From CAIUGU01 sp963819685 (GTDB lineage Bacteria; Pseudomonadota; Gammaproteobacteria; Steroidobacterales; Steroidobacteraceae): a stretch of 64,000 bases of DNA. Within the stretch, counting starts at the first letter, position 1, and every line of letters starts with the position of its first letter. The notes beneath the pieces are model-generated. The model ran no database searches. It saw only the letters and a list, made by a program, of their open reading frames with translations, and was not told where the DNA came from. The position numbers were made by a program, and so were the translations under genes. This document shows positions 25,785-35,162 of this stretch, in pieces. Location: positions 372,001-436,000 of the forward strand of contig CAWFXI010000003.1 of assembly GCA_963819685.1 (NCBI GenBank), given 5' to 3'.

Positions 25785-27089
25785 ATGAACGCCTCAACGC
25801 CACACCTTGCTGAATCGCGTGCGGGTACTTTGGATATCGGCGCGCTGATGACAAGCCTTGGCAAGGCCGCTGTGGAAGCTGCCCGGGTTCTTGCCCAGAC
25901 ACCCGCGAGTGCCAAAAATCGGGCACTGCAGGCGGCCGCCGACGCCCTGCGCACCCGCTGCGATGCCATTCTGGCCGCCAACGATACGGACATGCGGCTG
26001 GCCACCGAACGTGGCTTGAGCAGCGCGTTGCTGGATCGCCTGAAGCTCGACGTGAAGCGCGTCGAAGCAATGGCACGCGGTCTCGAAGAGATCCTTGCGC
26101 TGCCGGATCCCATCGGCACCGTTATCGCTGACTGGACTCGTCCCAATGGCCTGCGCATTACACGGGTTCGAGTGCCGCTCGGCGTGGTCGGCATCATTTA
26201 TGAGAGCCGTCCCAACGTCACGGCTGATGCGGGGGCCTTGTGTCTCAAGTCAGGCAACGCGGTGATTCTGCGCGGCGGCTCCGAAAGCCTCCGCTCCAGC
26301 CTGGCTATTCACGAATGTCTGGCTCTAGGCCTGCGCGCCGCAGGGTTGCCTGAAACCTGCATCCAGATGGTGCCGACGACTGATCGTGCGGCCGTCGGTT
26401 ATCTGCTGTCGGCCATGACGGACTTTGTCGATGTCATCGTCCCCCGGGGTGGCAAGAGCCTGATCGCGAGAGTCCAGCAGGATGCCCGCGTGCCGGTGAT
26501 CGGTCACCTGGAAGGCAATTGCCACGTCTATGTCGACCGCGATGCCGATGTGAACATGGCCCGGGAGATCGTCCGCAACGCGAAGCTGCGACGCACGGGA
26601 ATCTGTGGCTCGGCCGAGACCGTGCTGTTCGACAGAGCGGGCGTAGCGACGCTGATGGCCCCGGTGATCAGGACACTGCTCGATGCCGGCTGCGAAGTCC
26701 GCGGCGATGACACTGTCCAGAAGGTGGACGCACGCGTGCGTCCGGCGAGTGAAGAAGACTGGTATACGGAATACCTGGACGCCATCATCGCCGCGCGCGT
26801 CGTGGAAGGTGTGGACGCAGCTATCGCGCATATCGAAAAGTACGGATCGGCGCACACGGAATCCATCGTCACGGACAACGCAGCGACGGCAGAGCGCTTC
26901 CTCTCAGGTGTCGATAGCGCGATCGTGCTGCATAACGCATCAACCCAGTTCGCCGACGGCGGCGAATTCGGCATGGGCGCCGAGATTGGTATTTCCACCG
27001 ACAAGTTCCACGCGCGCGGACCAGTCGGCGTCGAGCAACTCACGAGTTACAAGTATGTCGTTCATGGTACAGGCCAGCTGCGGCCCTGA
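25785..27089 (+). CDS. proA: Gamma-glutamyl phosphate reductase
   Basis: A 434-residue NADPH-dependent aldehyde-dehydrogenase-fold enzyme that turns gamma-glutamyl phosphate into the semialdehyde, the second proline step. Motifs: VPLGVVGIIYESRPNVTADAG, the catalytic cysteine region TGICGSAETVL, and FGMGAEIGISTDKFHARGPVG at the C-terminus. ATG 25785 gives the normal length; the open frame upstream lacks similarity. It forms a split pair with proB. Confidence 0.95.
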   Translation: MNASTPHLAESRAGTLDIGALMTSLGKAAVEAARVLAQTPASAKNRALQAAADALRTRCDAILAANDTDMRLATERGLSSALLDRLKLDVKRVEAMARGLEEILALPDPIGTVIADWTRPNGLRITRVRVPLGVVGIIYESRPNVTADAGALCLKSGNAVILRGGSESLRSSLAIHECLALGLRAAGLPETCIQMVPTTDRAAVGYLLSAMTDFVDVIVPRGGKSLIARVQQDARVPVIGHLEGNCHVYVDRDADVNMAREIVRNAKLRRTGICGSAETVLFDRAGVATLMAPVIRTLLDAGCEVRGDDTVQKVDARVRPASEEDWYTEYLDAIIAARVVEGVDAAIAHIEKYGSAHTESIVTDNAATAERFLSGVDSAIVLHNASTQFADGGEFGMGAEIGISTDKFHARGPVGVEQLTSYKYVVHGTGQLRP

Positions 27090-27175
27090 TTCGCACGTCG
27101 AGCCTTCGTTGCGTTCGCCGCGCTGTTCCGATTCCCGCAGTCCTGGTTGCGCTTCTGCTGTGCGTTGCGTCAGCA

Positions 27176-28579
27176 ATGGCACAGGCGCCCAAGGAAGCGT
27201 TGTTCGGTGAGCAGCGCGCCGCCCTCGAAGCAGCTCGCGCTTCGCTGGTCGAGATCCTTGCTCCCCAGGCGTTTGGCAAGGCGTTGACCGCATTCCAGTC
27301 GGCTGAAAAAGACTTCGATCGCGGCAGGGACACTGCGCGCGTAAACGCCGGGCTGGCGACCAGCAAACAGGCATTGCAGACGGCATTGCGGGTGGCTGAT
27401 GGCGCGCGGAATGCATTCATGACAGCAATGAAGACCCGCGATGACGCGGTCGCAGCGGACGCTGCGCGCAATGCGCCAGAGGCGTGGACGCGTGCATCAG
27501 ACCGTTTTGCGGATGCCGCGGCGCGGTTGGAGCGCGGTGACGAACAGGTTGCACAACGCAGGGCGGCAGAAGCAGAAGTGCTGTTCCGCGATGCCGAATT
27601 GTTGGGCATCAAAGGCGGCCTGCTCGGGCAGGCCAGGACATTGATCGCTCAGGCGGACGCTGCAAAGGTCGCCAACTTTGCACCGCGCACGCTGGCCGAA
27701 GCCAGGCGACTGTTGACGCAGGCAGATCAGGAAATCAGCCGCAATCGCTATGACATCGCGGTGCCCCGCGATCTGGCGCAGCAATCCGCGTATCAGGCCC
27801 GTCACGCACTGTATCTCGCGGGCCTGATCGGCCAGCTGCAGGAGCGGGACAAGGACGACCATGCGCTCGAAGAGCTGCTGCTGAGCTGGGAGTCACCCCT
27901 CGAGCGTCTCGCTGGCGAAATGGATCTGCAGCCCCGCTTCGATGCCGGAGTTCAGCAGCCTCTCGATGAAATGCGGAAAAAGGCCCAGGAACAGCGGCAG
28001 GAACTCGCGCGTTTCAGACAGGAGGCCATGGATCGCGAAAGCCAGGCCACGGCGCTGATTGAAGAGGTGCGACGCCTGGAAGATCGCCTTGGCGGTGTTT
28101 CGCAGGAACGCATAGCACTGCAGCGACGGGTCGATAACCAGGCACGGTTGCGCGGCAATCTGGCCACGATCGAGAGTACGTTCCGGCCGGAGGAAGCGCG
28201 GGTGTCACGCACGGGTGATGACATCGTGATCTCACTGCTTGGCATCAATTTCCTGGTTGGCAGGAGCTCCATTGATGCTTCCAGCGAACCGTTGATGGGC
28301 AAGGTCCGCGAGTCACTGGCACTGTTTCCCGGCGCGTCGGTGGTCGTCGAAGGTCACACCGATTCACAAGGCAGCGATTCGGCAAACCTGATCCTGTCGC
28401 AGGATCGGGCCGATTCCGTGAAGCAGTATCTGGTTGCGAAGATGGGCCTGGATCCGGAAAAGGTCACGTCGATCGGCTATGGCGAAACCCGGCCCGCCGC
28501 CAGCAACGACACCCCCGATGGCCGGGCGCGCAATCGCCGCATCGATCTGGTGATTCAAGTGGAGCAGGGGGCGCCCTAG
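27176..28579 (+). CDS. OmpA-like peptidoglycan-binding lipoprotein or periplasmic protein
   Basis: At least 467 residues: a helical, Ala/Glu/Arg-rich N-terminal half resembling DUF4398, a coiled-coil stretch (about residues 240-330) and a C-terminal OmpA domain with VVEGHTDSQGSDSANLILSQDRADSVKQYL and GYGETRPAASNDTPDGRARNRRID, which bind peptidoglycan. A signal peptide (VLVALLLCVASAMAQ) is encoded in frame just ahead of the first ATG, so the true start is upstream, perhaps ATT or CTG near 27086, or hidden by an indel. It follows proA closely and converges with moaE, whose stop it overlaps by four bases. Confidence 0.8.
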   Translation: MAQAPKEALFGEQRAALEAARASLVEILAPQAFGKALTAFQSAEKDFDRGRDTARVNAGLATSKQALQTALRVADGARNAFMTAMKTRDDAVAADAARNAPEAWTRASDRFADAAARLERGDEQVAQRRAAEAEVLFRDAELLGIKGGLLGQARTLIAQADAAKVANFAPRTLAEARRLLTQADQEISRNRYDIAVPRDLAQQSAYQARHALYLAGLIGQLQERDKDDHALEELLLSWESPLERLAGEMDLQPRFDAGVQQPLDEMRKKAQEQRQELARFRQEAMDRESQATALIEEVRRLEDRLGGVSQERIALQRRVDNQARLRGNLATIESTFRPEEARVSRTGDDIVISLLGINFLVGRSSIDASSEPLMGKVRESLALFPGASVVVEGHTDSQGSDSANLILSQDRADSVKQYLVAKMGLDPEKVTSIGYGETRPAASNDTPDGRARNRRIDLVIQVEQGAP

Positions 28580-29073
28580 CGTCCCGATTTGCCGGCTTCC
28601 TGATGTACATGGCCATCGGCATGGTCATGATCGTGCAGGGTGGCGGGCTCGGCACAGCGTTCGCAATTGACCCAGCCGGAGTCGCCGTTGACGTAGTGCT
28701 CCTTTTTCCAGATGGGCACGCGGTGCTTCACTTCATCGATGATGTAGCGGCAGGCGGCGAAGGCCTCGCCACGATGACGTGAACTGACGCCTACCCAGAC
28801 GGCGAGGTCGCCTATCCCCAGCGAGCCAACGCGATGGATGCACGCCGCGCGTTCGACGCCGAAGCGCTTGATGGCATCCTGGACGATCCGTTCGCCTTCC
28901 TTCAGGCCCAGCGCGGCAAACGTCTCGTATTCAAGGCGTCTGACCTCGAGGCCTTCATTGTGATTGCGCACCCAGCCCTCGAAGCTGACGAATCCGCCGC
29001 AAGCCGGATCCTCGAGCGCTCGTCTTGCGAGCGCCGCGTCGATGGCCACATCACTGAAGCTGAACACGTTCAT
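28576..29073 (-). CDS. moaE: Molybdopterin synthase catalytic subunit
   Basis: A 165-residue enzyme that, with MoaD, inserts sulfur into cyclic pyranopterin to make molybdopterin. Core motifs: GGFVSFEGWVRNHNEG, IHRVGSLGIGDLAVWVGVSS.HRGEAF and KHRVPIWKKEHY with the catalytic lysines. The C-terminus adds an unusual tail with CERC and a His/Asp run (HDHDHADGHVH) that could bind metal. Its start overlaps the MobA-MoaD gene stop (ATGA), so both synthase subunits are translated together. Confidence 0.93.
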   Translation of the reverse strand: MNVFSFSDVAIDAALARRALEDPACGGFVSFEGWVRNHNEGLEVRRLEYETFAALGLKEGERIVQDAIKRFGVERAACIHRVGSLGIGDLAVWVGVSSRHRGEAFAACRYIIDEVKHRVPIWKKEHYVNGDSGWVNCERCAEPATLHDHDHADGHVHQEAGKSGR

Positions 29074-29909
29074 CCGCCGGCCACCGGGGGAATGAAGACC
29101 ACCGTATCGCCGCTCTTGAGCGGCACCTGCCAGTCGCAGAATTCCGTGTTCACTGCAACGCGCAGCTGCTCTTTCAGCAGGCGGAACGGATGACGACGTT
29201 GCAGTTCCGAGTACAGCTTCGCTGGCGTGTCGGCCGTCGATTCGAGAATTTCCTCGCTACGGCCGGCCTGTTCGCGAAACAACGCGAAGTACTGCACGCG
29301 CAGCGAAATCTGCCTGTTCCCCATCGCAGCCCTCGCCACAACAAGCTCTTCCGGAGTGTTCACGTTATCGAGCGCCCGCGGGTCAGGCTGCTTGAGGAGG
29401 TGGGTGGCGGAGTTGATGAGGAATTTGCGTGGGCATTGCTTGCCCGCATCGATCCATGCCAGCACCGCATCACGGCTCGAGGGTTCCCAGATGGCGCACA
29501 AGGGTTCAGGCAAGCCGTCGTGAGTGCTGACAAAAGCGGTCGCGGGACGTGACGAGTCGCGGTGCTCAACCAGGAATTCGAGCGTTGCGCGATTGAGGAA
29601 CGGCAGGTCACAGGCCAATACGAGCCAGGCCATTTCCGGATGCTCCGCCTGGGCAGCCGCGATTCCGGCAATAGGCCCAAGGCCTTCATGATGGTCGACG
29701 ATGGCTGGAAAACTGCCACGCAACGGATCGGACAGCTGGTCGGCGCGAACCGAGACGAAAGCTTTCTGACAAACGTGACTGACCAGCTCGAACGCGCGCT
29801 GCAGTTGCTGTTTGCCCTGAAACTCGAGTGCAGCCTTGTCCGTTTGCATGCGGCGGCTTGCACCGCCCGCGAGAACGAGGCCGTAGAGGGGAGAAGGGGG
29901 TGAAGTCAT
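29070..29909 (-). CDS. MobA-MoaD fusion protein
   Basis: A 279-residue two-domain protein. Residues 1-195 are a molybdenum cofactor guanylyltransferase (LVLAGGASRRMQTDKAALEF, ACDLPFLNRATLEFL). From about residue 200 there is a ubiquitin-like MoaD domain (ISLRVQYFALFREQAGRSEE) ending VFIPPVAGG, where the terminal double glycine receives the sulfur. One polypeptide thus carries the sulfur-donor subunit and the nucleotide-attaching enzyme, normally separate genes. No frameshift or missing stop was seen at the join near residue 195. It is coupled to moaE. Confidence 0.85.
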   Translation of the reverse strand: MTSPPSPLYGLVLAGGASRRMQTDKAALEFQGKQQLQRAFELVSHVCQKAFVSVRADQLSDPLRGSFPAIVDHHEGLGPIAGIAAAQAEHPEMAWLVLACDLPFLNRATLEFLVEHRDSSRPATAFVSTHDGLPEPLCAIWEPSSRDAVLAWIDAGKQCPRKFLINSATHLLKQPDPRALDNVNTPEELVVARAAMGNRQISLRVQYFALFREQAGRSEEILESTADTPAKLYSELQRRHPFRLLKEQLRVAVNTEFCDWQVPLKSGDTVVFIPPVAGG

Positions 29910-29970
29910 TCGCCTAAGTTAGTGCCGCGCCACCAGTGAGACAAGTGAAGAGGGGCAAGCATAGCGACAA

Positions 29971-29986
29971 ATGTGCATTTGCACAT
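29971..29986. promoter_or_regulatory. Perfect inverted repeat, operator candidate
   Basis: ATGTGCATTTGCACAT has seven-base arms around TT. It lies between the divergent mobA-moaD and DUF3649 genes, about 150 bases ahead of the iron cassette. It does not match a classic Fur box, so its regulator is unknown. Confidence 0.4.
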
Positions 29987-30136
29987 GCCATTATGCCGTC
30001 CAGCGGCGCGATGCCATGCTGGCGCCTGCGGAAGAGCGCGTCTATTCTTTCCGAGTACCGTGGCTGATGATAGTGAGCGGGATTTCTCGTTCCCTGCAGC
30101 TTGCGGGATTGCATGTGACTTGGGCGGGAGCGTGCT

Positions 30137-30433
30137 GTGACGATCTCAGCGACACCGAAGACCAAATCGAAGTCGGACGAACCCTGGGGGCCGATCGTGG
30201 CGAGGGTGACCGCCGCCATTTTTGGCGGCTATGCCTTGACGTATACGTTCGGCTCCGCCGCGGCGAAAGTGCTTCCCTTGCGGCCGAGCGAGGCTGTCTA
30301 CCTGATCAGCATTCTGCAGATCCTGGTCTACTTGGGCATTGTAATCTGGGTATTTTCGGTAACGGGCAGGAAGGCGTGGACAGGCTTGCTTGTATTGAGC
30401 GCACTGTGCTTCGCCGTGACGCTTCTTGGCTGA
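30137..30433 (+). CDS. DUF3649 family small membrane protein
   Basis: A 98-residue protein with three predicted helices, beginning MTISATPKTKSKSDEPWGPIVARVTAAIFGGYALTYTFGSA. It matches DUF3649 proteins that accompany siderophore uptake and PepSY reductases. The start is GTG 30137. It stands 29 bases before the PepSY gene, and a DUF3325 gene follows, so the three form one iron-acquisition cassette. Function is inferred from that linkage. Confidence 0.8.
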   Translation: MTISATPKTKSKSDEPWGPIVARVTAAIFGGYALTYTFGSAAAKVLPLRPSEAVYLISILQILVYLGIVIWVFSVTGRKAWTGLLVLSALCFAVTLLG

Positions 30434-30462
30434 CTGATCAACCCGCTTACGCTTGAGTCGAC

Positions 30463-32069
30463 GTGGGCAGGAGACTGGCTGTGGAAAAAAAGAGCTTTAC
30501 CCAGGAAATGTCGTGGCTGCACACCTGGTCCGGCCTCATTTTCGGCTGGCTGCTGGTGCCCATTTTTGTCACGGGCGCCATCTGCGTATTCTGGTTCGAG
30601 ATCAGTGTCTGGGCTCGCCCTGAAGTGCACGGCATACGCGTGGCGGATCCCGCCGATCTGGTGGAATTCAGCGAAGCCTACCTGAAGAAGGCGGCGCCGG
30701 ATTCCCGGCTCTGGAGAATCACACTGCCAGCGACCGATCACCGCGATCCCATTCTGATGGTGAACTGGCTTCAGGAGGACGGCAAACTTGCCAGGAAGAC
30801 GTTTGTGCCTGACGGGTCCGGGGCTCCGGTTGCGACAAGTACGATCGGCGGGCGCTTCTTCGTCAACTTTCACTATGCATTGAATATCCTGCCTCGTGAA
30901 ACGAACCCTGTGGGGCTCATTCTGGTGGGGCTGGCCAGCCTCGCCTTCCTTGTTGGCGTCGTCGGCGGCGTTGTCGTGCACAAGAGAATATTCAAGGACT
31001 TCTTCACGTTCAGGCCAAAGGCGAAGTCCAGGCAGCGTACCTGGCTGGACGCGCATAACGTCTTGAGCGTCCTGCCGCTTCCCTTTCACTTCCTGATCGT
31101 CTTTACGGGCCTTCTCTTCTTCTGCTACGCGTACGTCCCATCAGGCATCGCTACGCTGTTTCAGGGGTCGGAAAGTGCATTCCTTCTGTCTGCGGGGACG
31201 TCCAGGAATTCCGAATATGGTGACTTGACCAGAGCGGAGCCCGGAACTCCTGCGTCTGGCATGCCCTTGAGGTCACTGTACGACCGCTGCCCTGGCATGG
31301 GCTCGCCCCGGAACCTGCGGGCTACGTCGTCGTTCGAGATCCAGGACGAAATAACGCGACGGTGGAATTTTTCGGTGCACATCATCACGGGATCTACATC
31401 GTCAATACGCCCCGGGTTGCGTTCGACGGAGTCTCCGGAGAAATCGTCCGGGTCATGCATGATCGCCCGCCCATCGGCACGGCGTGGGATACCGCTGCGG
31501 GTCTGCACATGGTCTTTTTCGGGGGCATCCCGATGCGCGTGCTGTATCTGGTCGGCGGCATGGCCGGGGCCGTCATGATGGCGACCGGGCAACTATTGTT
31601 CACGATCAAGCGCCGCGAAAAGACCGTGTCGCCCTCCAAGGAGCGCTTCTTCAGGATCGTCGATCGGATCAACGTAGCCACGATCGCGGGTGTGGGCTTC
31701 GCATGCATTGCCCATCTGTGGGCCATTCGCCTCCTGCCCTACGGGATGGCCGACAGGCCAATCTGGGAAGTCAGATTCTTTTTCATAGCGTGGGGGCTTG
31801 CTTTTGTGCATGCGGCGTTGCGGCCGACGCGGACGGCATGGGTAGAACAGCTGGCCGCGACCGCAATTCTTTGCATCGGCTTGCCGATGCTCGGCTTTCT
31901 TGTCCCGAACTCCAACCTGTTCGAAATGATCGCCAGGGGCGACTGGAAGACCGCCGGTGTTGACCTGAGCAGCGTCGGTTTTGGAATCGTGCTGGCGACG
32001 ATGGCGCGGATCGTGAGTGGCAAGCGCGCGACCCAATCGCTGCAGAAGCCTTCGCTCATCCCTGCGTGA
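30463..32069 (+). pseudogene. PepSY-associated membrane reductase, frameshifted
   Basis: A protein of about 530 residues. The first frame encodes SWLHTWSGLIFGWLLVPIFVTGAICVFWFEISVW, later LDAHNVLSVLPLPFHFLIVFTGLLFF. The second frame encodes AGLHMVFFGGIPMRVLYLVGGMAGAVMMATGQ and further helices. PepSY-TM proteins of this kind are thought to reduce siderophore-bound iron at the inner membrane. Frame changes near 31289 and 31310 join VVVRDPGRNNATVEFFGAHHHGIY correctly. Both halves remain conserved. Starts at GTG 30463 or GTG 30481 are possible. Confidence 0.78.
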
Positions 32070-32410
32070 TGCTGCTTTCGATTGTTCTCCTCGCAGCGTT
32101 TTCGGGATTCACGGCGATTTGCTTCGCGACGGTGAAGCATCAACGCGACATCTGGAAACGTCCGCTCAGGCGTCAGTCGGTGCTCGCACTCCGTGTCGTC
32201 GGAATGCTGCTGCTGGCGCTCTCATGGGTGGCCTGTGCCGCGATCTGGGGCCCTGGAATGGGGACCGTGGCGTGGGTCTGTGCCGTCGGCTTTGTGCCGA
32301 TCGCGCTGGTTTTCCCGCTGGCCTATGCGCCAAAGCAATGCGCTGTCGCCGGCGGGCTGGCAGGAGTGCTTGCGGGCTGCATCTCGCTCATTGCCCTCGT
32401 TTCGCATTAA
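32066..32410 (+). CDS. DUF3325 family membrane protein
   Basis: A 114-residue protein of three or four helices starting MMLLSIVLLAAFSGFTAICFATVKHQRDIW, typical of DUF3325 proteins that end PepSY-TM iron cassettes. Its ATG overlaps the PepSY stop by four bases. The function is inferred from the cassette. Confidence 0.8.
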   Translation: MMLLSIVLLAAFSGFTAICFATVKHQRDIWKRPLRRQSVLALRVVGMLLLALSWVACAAIWGPGMGTVAWVCAVGFVPIALVFPLAYAPKQCAVAGGLAGVLAGCISLIALVSH

Positions 32411-32415
32411 TTCCA

Positions 32416-33210
32416 ATGAAGATTCGCGACTTCCTGAATGGCTTGCCGATGGCGCAACGTTCGGTGATTGGCAGAAAGACCCGAAGGGACTCCCTGCGGA
32501 AGTTTATGGAGGAGGTTCGTCCCGTCACCACCAACCACAAGCTGGTGCGGATTGGCGGCAACGCTGACGGAGGTTATCTGGCGCCCGATGACCTCGAAGG
32601 AATTGAAGCCTGCTTTTCACCGGGGGTAGCGCAAACGGCGGATTTCGAATCGCAAATGGCGGCCAGGGGAATTCGTTGCTTCATGGCCGATTTTTCCGTG
32701 GACGGACCGCCGGTTCAGAATCCGCTGTTTCATTTTGAAAAGAAGTTCCTGGGGTCCAGCAACGACGAAAAGTTCATGACGCTGGGCAATTGGGTCGACC
32801 GCTGCGCTCCGGACTCGAATGACCTGATCCTGCAAATGGATATCGAAGGTGCTGAGTGTGGCGTTTTCCTGGAATCAGAGACTGCGCTTCTCGGCCGGTT
32901 TCGCATCATGATCGTGGAATTTCACTACATGCAGGATCTTTGGGAGGTACGGGGATACGACCTGCTTCGGCTCACTTTCCTGAAGCTCCTGAAACAGTTC
33001 GAAATCGTGCATATTCATCCGAACAACAAAGCCGGACTGCAGTCGCAGCATGGCCTGGCCATACCGCCGCTTCTGGAATTTACTTTTTTGCGGAAGGACC
33101 GTGTCGCGACCAGCGTTCCCACGACGGCATTTCCCCATCCGTTGGACCGGCAAAATGTCCCTTCGAAGAGGGACTTTGCTCTTCCCCAATGCTGGTACCA
33201 GGCCCCATGA
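32416..33210 (+). CDS. FkbM family methyltransferase
   Basis: A 264-residue SAM-dependent methyltransferase-like protein. LVRIGGNADGGYLAPDDLEGIEACFSPGVAQ forms the cofactor region, DLILQMDIEGAECGVFLE carries the conserved D-x-E-G-x-E motif of FkbM enzymes, and IMIVEFHYMQDLWEV follows. Such enzymes methylate sugars or other small molecules. ATG 32416 begins five bases after the DUF3325 stop, so it may be co-transcribed with the iron cassette. The substrate is unknown. Confidence 0.75.
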   Translation: MKIRDFLNGLPMAQRSVIGRKTRRDSLRKFMEEVRPVTTNHKLVRIGGNADGGYLAPDDLEGIEACFSPGVAQTADFESQMAARGIRCFMADFSVDGPPVQNPLFHFEKKFLGSSNDEKFMTLGNWVDRCAPDSNDLILQMDIEGAECGVFLESETALLGRFRIMIVEFHYMQDLWEVRGYDLLRLTFLKLLKQFEIVHIHPNNKAGLQSQHGLAIPPLLEFTFLRKDRVATSVPTTAFPHPLDRQNVPSKRDFALPQCWYQAP

Positions 33211-34980
33211 AGATTGATGCACAGTCTGTCCATGCCTTGTGCATCCTCCTTGGTCTGAAATCTTGCTGCAGCAGCAATGAGTATCAGCAAAAGACCAACG
33301 GTCAGCATATCGAAGAAGCCACTGCCCCCAGACGGCGCTGAGCTGTCGCTTGATGGTCTTGGTACTGGGGGCGATCCTGCAGTCGACGCACTTTTGACAG
33401 TGGCGACCGCGACATAACGGAAAATCCAGGTGCCGCCAGTTGCTCCGTTGATGCGAACCTGGAAATCGTTGTACGAGGACGGCATGTACTGGAGTAATGG
33501 AATCGAAATGAGCTTGTCACTGGTGTCGCCGTCTGCCCAGTCAAGCCGACCGGAAACCGGGATATAGTTGGCACGTGCGGGTGCGCCGTTGTCAGAAGTC
33601 GCGTATTCGACGCTAATCGCACCGTCCTTGCCTGCATTGCGTGAGACTCTCAATACGAGGGTTGAGGACTCGACACCACTTGGGTACGCGGGTGCAAGGC
33701 CAACAATGCCCGGGCTGGGCAGTACCATTGCCCAGTAGCCGAAATGCTTCATTCTGTAACGTTCTGATGACTGCCGCTCCCCCCGCCTGTTCAACGATGT
33801 CGGCGATGGTGACGTTGTCCCAACCACGAAATGCGACGACGCCGTGACTGCCGAATGTATCGTCCAGGGCCCCGTTTGCGCTTCCGTCGATGAGCAATCT
33901 TGCTAGGGTGACGTCAGAGTCTGAATTGCGCGAAACAGCAACATACAGGTGATGCCCGTCGCCGCTGATTGACACGTTCTGGATCACTGCTCTGTCTCCC
34001 GCCGCGTAGGTCGAGAGCTTGCCATGATCGATCTGCGTGAAACCGGTTCCGTCGTCTCCAAAAGTCCTGTCTGGCGTGCCATCGCCATGCAAGCGGCCAA
34101 TGACGACCACAGCATTTGACGCAACACCGGCAATCAACAAGTCACCATTCGGGAGCCACCCGGCAACTCGCCACTCAGCCACGTCCGGGCGCAATGCAGG
34201 GTCCGCAACTGGCGGTGCAGCAGGCGTTCCATCACCATTCAGATAAACGGTGGGATAGTTGATGACCTTGATTCGGCCGCCCTACAGCACCAACAGCGCT
34301 TGCTGACTTCCGAGTTCCCAGTATTGGATGCTCAAGGCGCTGTACCTGTGCCGGTGCCAAACAATGGATCATCCGAGCCATCGGCATTGTAAGCGTCGAA
34401 GCTTGACACCCGTTAGCGTAATCATAGGGATAGTCGTAACGGACTTCGAGACACCAGCAGCTGGCCATCAGGCTGGAGCGCCATTGATTCGGCCTGATTT
34501 CCGTAGCCCGTAGTGGCATTACCTGGAAAGCTCCTCGGCAGGACGAGTGACGATGCCTGCCAGGCCGAACGACGGGTCCAGATTGCCTGCGGCGTCAAAT
34601 CTCAGGATTGCAAAATCATGAATCTTCCTGCCACCACGCATCTGCTCCATGGATCCTCCGAGCAACAATTTCCCGTCGGGCGTGCGCAATGTGCTGCCAT
34701 AGGTTGGATTGAAGCCGGCAGGCAGCTGTTTGTAGCCATTGGTACCGAAATTGGAGTCCCTTAGACCGTCGGCGTCCATACGGACTATTCGAGAGAACCC
34801 GGCTTCTGCCAGGAGGCTGCCATCTCCCAGCGCCCCGAGCAGAACCAGCGAATCAGAGCTTATGCTGCCTTTATCGCCATAGCTTGGGTCCATATCGCCT
34901 GTTCCCGCGATGGCAGGACCGGCGCGCAGCAACGCAATCCACGCTACAAGCACCACTCCTGAAATCATTGGCGAATGCAT
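33015..34980 (-). pseudogene. Delta-60 repeat surface protein with C-terminal sorting-like helix, frameshifted
   Basis: A signal peptide (MISGVVLVAWIALLRAGPAIAG) opens at ATG 34980 with a strong GGGAGG ribosome site. Delta-60 repeats follow (DPSYGDKGSIS, DSNFGTNGY, DPSFGLAGIV, DRTFGDDGTGF, DDTFGSHGVV). A Calx-beta-like stretch comes next (VEYATSDNGAPARANYIPVSGRLDWADGD), then SGGSGFFDMLTVGLLLILIAAA, resembling a GlyGly-CTERM-type anchor. The parts lie in different frames with breaks near 34510, 34200, 33750 and possibly 33260. Likely an exported beta-propeller-like protein. The 3' end is uncertain and overlaps the convergent fkbM-like gene. Confidence 0.65.
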
Positions 34981-35162
34981 GGCCACCTCCCCCCTATCGC
35001 GAACACCAATGCAACGTACAGGCAGACTCTGCATTACCAGCAGCCGTGAGGCATGATGAAAGACCAACGACGGATCAAAGTGTAGCCAAAGACTTGCCAA
35101 AGCTCGCTTAAAGGCATTCCTGGCTGTTGAAAAATCCGGGCAAAAGCGCAGAAAATCTGCCT

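Noticed and set aside
29971..29990. Fur box ahead of the iron cassette
   Set aside because: The dyad there is ATGTGCA/TGCACAT and does not resemble the Fur consensus; recorded only as an unnamed operator.
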